37,859 nt of DNA from Pseudomonadota bacterium (GTDB taxonomy: Bacteria; Myxococcota_A; UBA796; SXON01), in NCBI GenBank assembly GCA_005778355.1, contig SXON01000250.1:1-37859 (forward strand). The letters run 5' to 3'. The notes under the pieces were generated by a model. That model saw only the letters and a list, made by a program, of their open reading frames with translations. It had not been told where the DNA came from and did no database searches. Of the stretch, positions 1 through 7,139 are shown piece by piece. The position numbers were made by a program, and so were the translations under genes. Position 1 is the stretch's first letter. The number at the start of each line of letters is the position of its first letter.

Positions 1-1082
1 AGGCCGAAGGCGTAGAGCTCGCCGAGGATGACCATGTTGTTTCCCGCGAGCACCAGGACCACGCCCGGCACGACGGTGCTCACGAGGATCGCCACCCACG
101 GCGTCTGGAACTGTCGCGATAGCGAGGCAACGCCGGCCGGCAAGAAGCGCTTGCGCGTGAGCGCCACCTGCACGTGGTAGTTGCCGATGATCGCGGTGTT
201 CGCCGCGAAGCCGAGCAGCGCCGAGGCGCTGAGCACCACCGCCAGCTTCAGCAAGAGGCCGAAGCCCGGCCCGCCCACGAGCAGCGCCAGCTCGCTAATG
301 AACCGTTCGCTCTCGTGGGCCTTCACCTCGGCCGGGAGCGCGCCCACCGCGAAGAAGGTCAAGAGGGGCACGGTGCAGATCACCGTCACCACCACCGCGA
401 TCATGCCCTTGCGAGGGGTGGCGTCGAGGTCGCGCATGGCCGGGGCGAGTTGCGAGAGTGACTCGAGGCCCGAGAAGGCGAGCCAGGCCCCCGAGTAGCC
501 GAAGAGCAAGGCAGGAAGCGGCAAGTCGCGCGTGGCGAGGATGTCGTCGAGAATCTTCGCCCAGGTGTCCGGCGGAAAGCTCAGCGCGGCCACCGCGATG
601 ACCAAGAGGTCGACCAAGATCGCGCTGACCGCCAGCACGGCGCTGGCCCGGGCGCTCTCGCGGATGCCCACGATGTTGAGGAGCGCCAGTAGGCCGAGGA
701 AGACGAGCGTGAGCGGCAGGGCACCGGTGCCGAGATCGTAGGCGCTGTCGATGTAGGCGGCCCCCGAGGCCGCGCTGATCGCTGCGGTCAGGTAGTAGTC
801 CACGACGATGAGCTGCCCGCCGAGGCAACCCCACCAGGGCCCAAGCGCCTCGTCGGCCACCGACACCACGCCGCCGCCCTGCGAGAATCGTCGGGTGACC
901 TCCACGATCTTGGCAGAGAGCAGCACGAAGCCCACCATCGTGAGCACCACGAACACGCCCGCCTGGTCGCCGGTGCTGCCGTAGAGCAGGCCGGGAACGT
1001 AGTAAACCGAGGTGCCGATGTCGCAGAAGACGACGGCCCAGACAAGGAACCAGCCGATGCGGCCAGAAGCACGGGACGACAT
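1..1082 (-). CDS. APC-superfamily permease, KimA-like potassium or amino-acid importer (partial)
   Basis: This is an integral inner-membrane permease; 360 residues are visible from an ATG at 1082 and the frame stays open to the window edge, so the C-terminus is missing. The N-terminus has the APC helix-1 pattern (CDIGTSVYYVPGLLYGS). It is followed by RRFSQGGGVVSVADEALG, a 'VDYYLTAAISAASGA' helix, 'FGYSGAWLAFSGLESLSQ' and 'GFAANTAIIGNYH', with at least eight hydrophobic segments. The GGG-x8-LG and LVDY-LT blocks and the GLE-S motif resemble the APC-type potassium importer KimA as I remember it, but amino-acid permeases share much of this. It is divergently paired with a KdpD/KdpE-like two-component system 114 bp away, which favours potassium as substrate. 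Substrate is inference; the APC fold is firm. Confidence 0.82.
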   Translation of the reverse strand, partial: MSSRASGRIGWFLVWAVVFCDIGTSVYYVPGLLYGSTGDQAGVFVVLTMVGFVLLSAKIVEVTRRFSQGGGVVSVADEALGPWWGCLGGQLIVVDYYLTAAISAASGAAYIDSAYDLGTGALPLTLVFLGLLALLNIVGIRESARASAVLAVSAILVDLLVIAVAALSFPPDTWAKILDDILATRDLPLPALLFGYSGAWLAFSGLESLSQLAPAMRDLDATPRKGMIAVVVTVICTVPLLTFFAVGALPAEVKAHESERFISELALLVGGPGFGLLLKLAVVLSASALLGFAANTAIIGNYHVQVALTRKRFLPAGVASLSRQFQTPWVAILVSTVVPGVVLVLAGNNMVILGELYAFG

Positions 1083-1196
1083 GCAGCTGGGGCTAGCGAT
1101 CCCGGTGTCAAGGACGGATCAAGGCCACGCCGCGCGGTATCAAGACGGCATCAAGATCCCGGCGAGCGGCGTTTCAGGGGATTAGTTCCACTGGCG
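1083..1196. promoter_or_regulatory. Divergent control region with phased TCAAG direct repeats
   Basis: The spacer between the permease and the kinase gene holds four copies of TCAAG, starting at 1108, 1119, 1140 and 1151, spaced 11, 21 and 11 bases. On the minus strand they form two imperfect 20-bp units (CTTGAT...CTTGA-A-CC) offset by 32 bp, about three helical turns. OmpR/PhoB-type regulators bind pairs of direct repeats about one turn apart, so this is a good candidate site for the adjacent KdpE-like regulator. No convincing -10/-35 pair was found for either gene. Confidence 0.5.
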
Positions 1197-2405
1197 ATGT
1201 CGCTGCTCCTCGACGGCCTGCTCCTCGCCAGTCTCGGTGGCGCGAGCTGGGCCTGGCACCGGGATCGGCAGCGAGCCACCGACCAGTCACGACAGGCCGA
1301 TGCGCTCCTGTCGCTGGCGCGGGCCATCACCGGCGCCACCAGCGAAGCCGAGGTGGCGCAGGGCGTGGTGCGGGAGGCGACGCGTCACGTGGCGCGCGGT
1401 GCGGTCATCTTGTTGTGTCGGCCAGAGGGCCTCCTCCGCCTGGCCAGCGACGGCGAGCAGGCCGACCCCGAGCGCGTGGCGACGCTGGTGCGCAACGCGC
1501 GCGCCGCACCGGGCGATCTGCTCGACCAGGACGAGCTTGTCGCCGTGCCCGTACGGGTGGCGGGCACGCTGGTGGCGCTCCTGGTACTGGTGGCGCCGGA
1601 GCCGGCCGCGCGCCCCCTGCTCGACGCCTGGGCCGGGCCGGCGGGGCTCGCCCTCGCGCGGGCGCGGGAGGCGGAATTGTCCCGCGACGCCGCTGCGCGC
1701 GCCAAGTCCGAAGAGCTCCGAAGCGGGCTGTTGTCCAGCGTCTCGCACGACCTGCGCACGCCTCTGGCCTCGATCACCGGGGCGGCGAGCACGCTGCTCG
1801 ACAACCCGGGGCTCGACCCCGTGGCGGGGCGGGCGCTGCTCAGCTCGATTCACGCCGAGGCAGCCCGGCTCGAGCGCGTGGTGAGCAACCTGCTGGAGGC
1901 CACCCGGCTCGAAGCAGGGGCCATGCCGGTGAACCGCGCCTGGGTACCGGTCGACGAGATCGTCGGCGCCGCCTTCGCGCGCGTGGGCTCGTTACTCGAC
2001 GGTCGCGACGTGCACATCGACACCGCCGACGCGCTCGCCTTCGTCGATCCGCTCCTGGTCGAGCAGGCCCTGTCCAACCTGCTGGAGAACGCGGCGCGTC
2101 ACACGCCGCCGGGCACGCCGCTGGACATCCGCGCCGTGTCGCGACCGGAGAGCGTCGACATCGAAGTGGCTGACCGAGGGCCCGGGCTGCCGCCCGGCAC
2201 CACCTCGCGGCTCTTCCACCGTTTCACCCGGGGACAATCGAACGCCCCCGGTACCGGCCTCGGCCTCGCGATCTGCCAAGGCGTGGCGCGCGCGCACGGC
2301 GGCGAGGCACGGGCACACGCCCGCGAGGGCGGCGGTGCCTGCTTCGTGCTCAGCTTCCCCGCGAGCGAGCCACGACCGGTCCTCCCAGCGGAGCTGACAC
2401 GATGA
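1197..2405 (+). CDS. KdpD-like sensor histidine kinase lacking the KdpD/USP sensor region
   Basis: This 402-residue kinase should autophosphorylate on His184 (motif SSVSHDLRTPLAS) and pass the phosphate to the next gene product. One hydrophobic segment (residues 1-20) is followed by a GAF-like region (about 33-155) and the HisKA domain. The HATPase domain carries the N-box 'QALSNLLENAARHTPPG', 'DRGPGLPPG' and '[18 protein letters not shown]'. The kinase core and GAF-like part match the C-terminal half of KdpD. The N-terminal KdpD and universal-stress domains and the four-helix membrane block, which make KdpD about 900 residues, are absent. The stop overlaps the regulator start (ATGA). Signal sensing must therefore differ from classical KdpD; a link to potassium is inferred from the regulator type and the divergent permease. 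Confidence 0.85.
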   Translation: MSLLLDGLLLASLGGASWAWHRDRQRATDQSRQADALLSLARAITGATSEAEVAQGVVREATRHVARGAVILLCRPEGLLRLASDGEQADPERVATLVRNARAAPGDLLDQDELVAVPVRVAGTLVALLVLVAPEPAARPLLDAWAGPAGLALARAREAELSRDAAARAKSEELRSGLLSSVSHDLRTPLASITGAASTLLDNPGLDPVAGRALLSSIHAEAARLERVVSNLLEATRLEAGAMPVNRAWVPVDEIVGAAFARVGSLLDGRDVHIDTADALAFVDPLLVEQALSNLLENAARHTPPGTPLDIRAVSRPESVDIEVADRGPGLPPGTTSRLFHRFTRGQSNAPGTGLGLAICQGVARAHGGEARAHAREGGGACFVLSFPASEPRPVLPAELTR

Positions 2406-3088
2406 TCCGGCCCTCGGTGCTGGTCGTGGAAGACGACGCGGCCTTGCGACAGTTCCTCGCGACCGCGCTTGGCGCCCAGGGCTACCGGGTGATCGAGGCG
2501 AGCACGCTCGGCGAGGCGATGGTGGCGGTCACCTCCCACAACCCCGACGCGGTGGTGCTCGACCTCGGTCTCCCCGACGGCGATGGCCTGCGACTGGTCC
2601 GCGAAGTGCGTCGTTGGAGCACGCTACCCATCGTCGTCGTCTCCGCGCGCGGTCGCGAGGCCGACAAGATCGAGGCCCTCGATCTCGGCGCCGACGACTA
2701 CCTCACACAGCCCTTCGGCAACGGCGAGTTGCTCGCGCGTGTACGCGTGGCACTGCGTCACCGGGCGACGGGCGCGGCGCCTGTCGCGACCGTAGAGTGC
2801 GGGGGACTGCGTCTCGACCTCGACAAGCGCGTCGTTACCCGCGACGGCGCAGAGGTGTCGCTCACGCCCACCGAGTTCAAACTAATCGCCTATTTCGCCC
2901 GTAATCTCGGCCGCGTGCTCACCCACCGGCAGATCTTGCACGAGGTGTGGGGCCCCAACTCGGGCGAGCACGCCCACTACGTGCGGGTGTACATGGCGGA
3001 GCTCCGGAAGAAGCTCGAGGCCGACCCCGCGCGGCCGCAGTGGCTGGTGACCGAGCCGGGGGTGGGGTATCGGTTGCGGGAGGGGTGA
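2402..3088 (+). CDS. KdpE-like OmpR-family response regulator with K-to-Q at the conserved receiver lysine
   Basis: This 228-residue DNA-binding regulator has a receiver domain (residues 5-118) with acidic residues E10/D11/D12, phospho-acceptor Asp54 (VVLDLGLPDGDG) and Ser81. The winged helix (about 135-225) contains 'LTPTEFKLIAYFARNLGRVL' and 'HYVRVYMAELRKKLE', then 'DPARPQW' and 'GVGYRL', a pattern typical of KdpE. It starts inside the kinase stop codon, so the two are translationally coupled. The conserved lysine of the usual 'KPF' motif is glutamine here (Q103, codon CAG at 2708-2710), which may weaken phosphorylation-dependent switching. Likely targets are the divergent permease and its own operon. 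Confidence 0.88.
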   Translation: MIRPSVLVVEDDAALRQFLATALGAQGYRVIEASTLGEAMVAVTSHNPDAVVLDLGLPDGDGLRLVREVRRWSTLPIVVVSARGREADKIEALDLGADDYLTQPFGNGELLARVRVALRHRATGAAPVATVECGGLRLDLDKRVVTRDGAEVSLTPTEFKLIAYFARNLGRVLTHRQILHEVWGPNSGEHAHYVRVYMAELRKKLEADPARPQWLVTEPGVGYRLREG

Positions 3089-3125
3089 GCGGCAGCGCGC
3101 CGTCGCCGAGATCAACCCCGCGAGG

Positions 3126-3162
3126 CCGGCGGACGTTTGCCCGGGGGGCCCCACCCCGCCGG
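3126..3162 (+). other. GC-rich inverted repeat between regulator and acetyltransferase genes
   Basis: CCGGCGG at 3126-3132 pairs with CCGCCGG at 3156-3162 around a G/C-rich loop that could itself fold. There is no T-run after it, so it is not a standard intrinsic terminator. It could be a weak attenuator or only a result of base composition. Confidence 0.25.
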
Positions 3163-3179
3163 TAGGATAGCCACCTCGA

Positions 3180-3707
3180 ATGGGTGAAATCGAACGCGGC
3201 GAGCACCTGGTGCTCCGGCGCCTGGGGCTCGAGAACCTCGACGAGGTCATGGCGCTGTACCAGGCCTGTCCCACCTTCTTCCTGAGGCTCACCGGGAGCG
3301 CACAGGCCACGGTGGAGCACGTGCACGCCGACATCAGCGAGGGTCCGCCGGGCTTCGATCCCGAGCGCAACGTGTTCATTGGCCTCTACGACACCTCCTC
3401 GGACGAACTCGTGGGCTGCGCGAACGTGCTTGTCGGCTGGCCCGAGGCGGGTCACGGCTGCTTCGGGCTCCTGCTCGTCTCCGAGCGCCAGCAAAGGCGC
3501 GGCTTGGGGCGGGAGGCCTCGCTGCTCGTGGAGCGCTTCGCCCGGGAGCAGCACGGCGTGCGCCGGATGACGCTCGGCGTGGAGCTGGTCAACGCCCCCG
3601 CGCTGCAGTTCTGGCAGGCGATGGGCTATCGATCGACCGGCGAGCGCTTCGAGAACCTGGTGATGGACCGGGTGCTGGAGTGCGAGGCCTTCGCGAAGCT
3701 GCTCTGA
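3180..3707 (+). CDS. GNAT-family N-acetyltransferase
   Basis: This 175-residue protein should transfer an acetyl group from acetyl-CoA to an amine; the substrate cannot be read from sequence. The acetyl-CoA-binding motif A is clear: a beta-strand 'GCFGLLLVSERQQRRGLGRE' (residues about 97-116) with the R-x-x-G-x-G/A pyrophosphate loop. The typical 'NAPALQFWQAMGYRSTGER' C-terminal signature of RimI-like GNATs follows. The start is the first ATG after a 91-bp gap from the regulator gene, with a weak upstream AGGA. It faces the heme operon convergently. It could be read through from the two-component operon, but nothing shows a functional link. Confidence 0.85.
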   Translation: MGEIERGEHLVLRRLGLENLDEVMALYQACPTFFLRLTGSAQATVEHVHADISEGPPGFDPERNVFIGLYDTSSDELVGCANVLVGWPEAGHGCFGLLLVSERQQRRGLGREASLLVERFAREQHGVRRMTLGVELVNAPALQFWQAMGYRSTGERFENLVMDRVLECEAFAKLL

Positions 3708-3722
3708 ACGACGCGGTGCCTG

Positions 3723-3740
3723 GCGCCGAGCTGCCGGCGC
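3723..3740 (+). terminator. Possible hairpin after the acetyltransferase gene
   Basis: GCGCCG (3723-3728) and CGGCGC (3735-3740) form a six-pair stem with a six-base loop 15 bases after the stop codon. No U-tract follows, so termination by this hairpin is uncertain. A second GGCGCC pair lies at 3841-3856. Confidence 0.25.
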
Positions 3741-3883
3741 GACCTCACTCCCCTACCCACGCCACCACCACCCGCGTGCGCCACCCACCCCGCTCCCACC
3801 CGCTCGCCTCGAGCTCGGCCTCGACCGCACCGAGGGGAGCGGCGCCCCAGGGCGCCACGACGCTGTCACCGTCCGCCGCCGCG

Positions 3884-3939
3884 CGCTCGACGCTCGACGC
3901 TCGACGCTCGAAAGTCGAAAGTCGAAAGTCGAAAGTCGA
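3884..3939. repeat. Eight tandem heptamers: four CGCTCGA then four AAGTCGA
   Basis: Between the convergent acetyltransferase and hemL genes lie four perfect CGCTCGA units followed without a break by four perfect AAGTCGA units, then a partial copy (AGTCG, to 3944). The two unit types share the TCGA end. Heptamer tandem tracts in convergent spacers are known from several bacterial groups, and unit number may vary by slippage. The rest of the 3708-3947 spacer holds no gene with a usable start. Confidence 0.9.
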
Positions 3940-3947
3940 AGTCGCCC

Positions 3948-5180
3948 TTACCCGACCAGCTTCTCCAGATCGCCCACGGTGTGACTCCCACAGAGGAACC
4001 CCACCTCAAACGCCGACGGCGGGAAGTAAACCCCGCTGTTCAACCACCGGTGAAACAGCTCGTTGTAGCGAGGCTTCACCGCCGGATCGAGCCCCGCGTC
4101 GGTCCGCGGCGGCGCCCCGTCGCCGAGCCAGGGCCAGACGATGGGGCCGTGACGCACCCACTGGACCTTCCCCTTCGGCATCGCGTCGAAGGCCTCCCCC
4201 AGCATCGCGAGGTGGCGGTACACGTCGCCCCGCGAGAGCACGTCGAGCGTGGCGTTCCCGGCCGCGAGGGCGACTGGGTTGCCGCCCATGGTGCCCGCCT
4301 GGTACACGCTGCCGGCCGGCGAGAGCCGGTCGAGGATCGCCGCGGGACCAACCACGGCCGACACGGGCAGCCCGCCGCCGACGATCTTCCCGAGCGTGAC
4401 GAGGTCGGGCATCACGTCGACCACGCGCTCGTAGCCGCCGTAGTGGAAGCGGAAGCCGGTGATCACCTCGTCGAAGATGAGGAGCGCCCCGTGCGCGGAG
4501 CACAGCTCTCGCAGGCGACGGAGCCACTCGGGACGCTGCACCAGGAGGCCATTGTTCGCGGGCACCGGCTCGACGATCGCGGCGGCGAGGGTGTGACCGT
4601 GCTGCGCGAAGGCGTTGGCCAGCGCCTCCTCGTCGTCGAGCGGCACCACCACCGTGTCGGCGGCGGCCCCGGCCGGCACGCCAGCGCTGTCGCCGATGCC
4701 AAAACTCACCAGCCCCGAGCCACCCTTCACCAGCATCGCGTCGGCGCAGCCGTGGTAGCAGCCTGAGAACTTGAGGATCCGTTCGCGACCGGTGTGCGCC
4801 CGCGCGAGCCGCAGGGCCGTCATCACCGCCTCGCTGCCGGTGCACATCAGGCGGCAGCGGTCCCGTCCCGGGTAGCCGGAGAGGATGCGCTCCCCGAGCT
4901 CGATCTCGGCGCGGGTGGGCGTGCCGAAGGCCAGGCCGTCGGCCACGGCGCGCTGCACCGCCTCGATCACCTCGGGGTGAGCGTGCCCGAGAATCAGCGG
5001 TCCCCAGGCGAGGCAGAAGTCGGTCCACGCCTCGCCGCCCTCGCCGAACATCGTCGCCCCGCGACCACGCGACACGTAGCGAGGCGTGCCCCCCACGCTC
5101 TTGAAGGCTCGGACCGGGCTCGACACGCCGCCCGCGAGCACCCCTCGGGCGCGGTCGAAGAGTGCATCATGGATCGACAT
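3948..5180 (-). CDS. hemL: Glutamate-1-semialdehyde 2,1-aminomutase
   Basis: This 410-residue PLP enzyme converts glutamate-1-semialdehyde to 5-aminolevulinate, the second step of the C5 heme pathway, in the cytosol. The N-terminus 'GGVSSPVRAFKSVGG' is diagnostic. PLP-binding features are 'CTGSEAVMTALRLAR' (113-127), the 'IFDEVITGFR' aspartate (about 237) and the Schiff-base lysine Lys265 in 'LGKIVGGGLP'. The length is slightly below the usual 425-430. It is the last gene of the heme operon: its start lies inside the end of hemC (14-bp overlap), and transcription ends in the convergent spacer with the heptamer repeats. The partner reductase hemA is two genes upstream, so both C5 steps are co-transcribed. 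Confidence 0.96.
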   Translation of the reverse strand: MSIHDALFDRARGVLAGGVSSPVRAFKSVGGTPRYVSRGRGATMFGEGGEAWTDFCLAWGPLILGHAHPEVIEAVQRAVADGLAFGTPTRAEIELGERILSGYPGRDRCRLMCTGSEAVMTALRLARAHTGRERILKFSGCYHGCADAMLVKGGSGLVSFGIGDSAGVPAGAAADTVVVPLDDEEALANAFAQHGHTLAAAIVEPVPANNGLLVQRPEWLRRLRELCSAHGALLIFDEVITGFRFHYGGYERVVDVMPDLVTLGKIVGGGLPVSAVVGPAAILDRLSPAGSVYQAGTMGGNPVALAAGNATLDVLSRGDVYRHLAMLGEAFDAMPKGKVQWVRHGPIVWPWLGDGAPPRTDAGLDPAVKPRYNELFHRWLNSGVYFPPSAFEVGFLCGSHTVGDLEKLVG

Positions 5181-6045
5181 GGATCACCTCGAAATCAAAT
5201 ACATTTTCTCGGCCACGTGTCCACGGGAGCGAGCCGCTCGTCCCCTCCCCGCTCCGCAGCACCACGCCGTCGAGGGCGAGCACGCAGCTCCAGCGCTCGC
5301 CGTCGACGTGGGCGCCGAAGGGGATGGTGCAGCCACCACCAAGCGCGGAGAGCCACTGCCGCTCGGTCGCGACGGCAGCGGCGGTGGGCTCGTGGTGGAG
5401 CGCCGCGATGCGCGCCCGCGTGACGCTGTCCGACGCGCGACACTGGATCGCCAGCGCCCCCTGCCCCGGCGCGCAGGGCCAGCCGTCGAGCCCAAGGCGG
5501 AAGGCGCGCAGGCCCCGCAGGCTCACCTCGGCCCCCAGCCGGTTGAGCCCGGCCTCGGCGAGCACGATGGCGTCGAAGCGGCCCTCGCGGAGGCGCTCCA
5601 CCCGCGTGGTGACGTTGCCCCGCAACGGCAGGACCTCGAGGTCACGGCCGTGATGACGAAACAGGGCCTGTCGCCGGGTGGACGTGGAGCCCACGCGCGA
5701 ACCGGGACGCAGCGGGAAGGCCTCGTCGACCACCGCCTCAGCGCGGGCGATGAGCACGTCGTTGGCCCGCTCGCGCCGGGTGACGGCGGCCACCACGAGC
5801 CCCTCGCTGTCACCCACCGGCAGGTCCTTGAGCGAGTGCACGGCGAGGTCGATGCGGCCCTCGCGCAGGGCCGTTTCCAGGGCCTCGGTGAAGAAGCCTT
5901 TGGCCAGGGGCCCGGTGAGCGGCGCATCCACGATGCGATCGCCCTCGGTGTCGATGCCCAGGAGCTCCACGTCGGGCCCGAGGTCGCGAGCGACCATGCC
6001 GCTCTGCGCGAGCGCGAGCTTGCTGCGGCGCGTGCCAAGTTTCAC
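5167..6045 (-). CDS. hemC: Hydroxymethylbilane synthase (porphobilinogen deaminase)
   Basis: This 292-residue enzyme joins four porphobilinogens into hydroxymethylbilane. It begins with 'KLGTRRSKLALAQS' and contains 'AVHSLKDLP' with catalytic Asp74, the arginine-rich 'GSTSTRRQALFR' and 'LRGNVTTRVERL' segments, 'APGQGALAIQ', and the dipyrromethane-cofactor cysteine Cys239 (GGGCTIPFGAH). The start is a GTG at 6045 preceded by a strong GGAGG, and it overlaps the hemA stop as GTGA. The frame stays open upstream through hemA, but family alignment fixes this start. Its last 14 bases overlap hemL. Confidence 0.95.
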   Translation of the reverse strand: MKLGTRRSKLALAQSGMVARDLGPDVELLGIDTEGDRIVDAPLTGPLAKGFFTEALETALREGRIDLAVHSLKDLPVGDSEGLVVAAVTRRERANDVLIARAEAVVDEAFPLRPGSRVGSTSTRRQALFRHHGRDLEVLPLRGNVTTRVERLREGRFDAIVLAEAGLNRLGAEVSLRGLRAFRLGLDGWPCAPGQGALAIQCRASDSVTRARIAALHHEPTAAAVATERQWLSALGGGCTIPFGAHVDGERWSCVLALDGVVLRSGEGTSGSLPWTRGRENVFDFEVIHVDP

Positions 6046-7139
6046 CTGTCCTCCTTGAGCGCGCCGATGACGGCGTGACTGTAGCGGCGCACCGCCTGCC
6101 TGGCCGCCGAGAGCACCCGGCGACGCGTCGCGACGTCGAGGCCATCGAGCGCCGGGGCGAGCGTGGCCTCGATCTCGTGCTCCACGAAGGCCTCGCGGAG
6201 CTGTTGCACGCGGGCGAGCCGCTCGCGCGCCACGTGGGCATGCCACTGGGCTTGCCACTCGCCCATGGCCCGCTCCACCAGGGCCTGCGCGCGTCCACGG
6301 GTCTCCGCGTCGAGGCGCAAACCTGGGCCATGCAGGATCGTGTCGAGCCCCACCGACTGCCCGAGCACCTGCGCGGGACGCCCGAGGTCGATGGCCACCA
6401 CGCTGGGCGGCGGCGACAACCACGCCGCTGGGGCCGAGGTGCAGGCCACGAGCGCCTGCAAGCCGGCCCCGGGGATCTCGCCGAGCGGGCGCGTGCCCTC
6501 CCGCGGCGTGCGGTTGAAAACCACCGGCTCGAAACCGGCCCGGTGCAGGCTCGTGCGAACTTGTGTTCCGATGCGACCGGCGCCGACCACGCCGACTCGC
6601 TCGCCCCGCTGCACACCGAGTCCGCGGAGGTTCTCGGCGGCGAGCTGCCCGATCCCGCGCCCCCGACGCACCACGCCACTGCGCCGCGCCTCGGTGCAGA
6701 GCCGCGATACGACGCGCGCGAGCGCGGCGAGGTCGGCGGCGCCTCGACCGTTGCTGGCGGCCTCGGCGAAACCGTCGAGCACTTGCCCGCCCACGTCGGC
6801 CTCGCCCTCCACGAAGCTGTCGAGACCGATGGCGATGGAAAACAGCGCGCGCACCGCCTCGTCGCCGCTCTGCGCCTGGGGCACGAGCGCGGCCCCGGCG
6901 CCTTCGAGTCGCGACTCAACTAGCGCTTGCAAGAGCGCGCCGGTCCACGCGGCATCGTCCGCGTCGATCACCCAGAGCGAGCGCGCACAAGTGTGGACTT
7001 CCACGAGGCCGCGCGCGCCCTGCGCCACCAGCCCGCCCCACTCGGCGTCGGACAGGGGTGCCGCAGCGACGGCGCGCAGGGAGGTGGGCGCTTCCCGCCA
7101 CGTGAGGCCCACGAGGCCCACGTTCCGCTGCGCCTTCAA
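6042..7139 (-). CDS. hemA: Glutamyl-tRNA reductase, divergent and short
   Basis: This NADPH-dependent enzyme reduces glutamyl-tRNA to glutamate-1-semialdehyde for HemL. The call rests on 'VGLVGLTWREAPTSLR' at the N-terminus, the catalytic-cysteine region 'EVHTCARSLWVI' (Cys51), 'GLDSFVEGEADVGGQVLDGF' (family pattern GLDSMVLGEPQILGQ) and the Rossmann loop 'GVVGAGRIGTQV'. At 365 residues it is short for the family (about 420). The usual STCNRTE motif reads HTCARSL, so Cys and Arg remain but the Asn is lost. The chosen start is a TTG at 7139 whose TTGA overlaps the hemY stop, matching the overlapping style of this operon; a GTG at 7121 is the alternative. The stop overlaps hemC. Confidence 0.88.
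   Translation of the reverse strand: MKAQRNVGLVGLTWREAPTSLRAVAAAPLSDAEWGGLVAQGARGLVEVHTCARSLWVIDADDAAWTGALLQALVESRLEGAGAALVPQAQSGDEAVRALFSIAIGLDSFVEGEADVGGQVLDGFAEAASNGRGAADLAALARVVSRLCTEARRSGVVRRGRGIGQLAAENLRGLGVQRGERVGVVGAGRIGTQVRTSLHRAGFEPVVFNRTPREGTRPLGEIPGAGLQALVACTSAPAAWLSPPPSVVAIDLGRPAQVLGQSVGLDTILHGPGLRLDAETRGRAQALVERAMGEWQAQWHAHVARERLARVQQLREAFVEHEIEATLAPALDGLDVATRRRVLSAARQAVRRYSHAVIGALKEDR

Noticed and set aside
3884..3944. CRISPR array
   Set aside because: The units are only seven bases and are directly contiguous, with no spacers and no cas genes nearby.
3680..4399. A plus-strand frame running through the heptamer spacer into hemL
   Set aside because: The product is Pro/Arg/Ser-rich and low in complexity, crosses the tandem repeats, and opposes the clear hemL gene.
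6046..6423. Upstream extension of the hemC frame
   Set aside because: It lies inside hemA; the conserved KLGTRRSKLAL start follows a GTG with a strong Shine-Dalgarno sequence.
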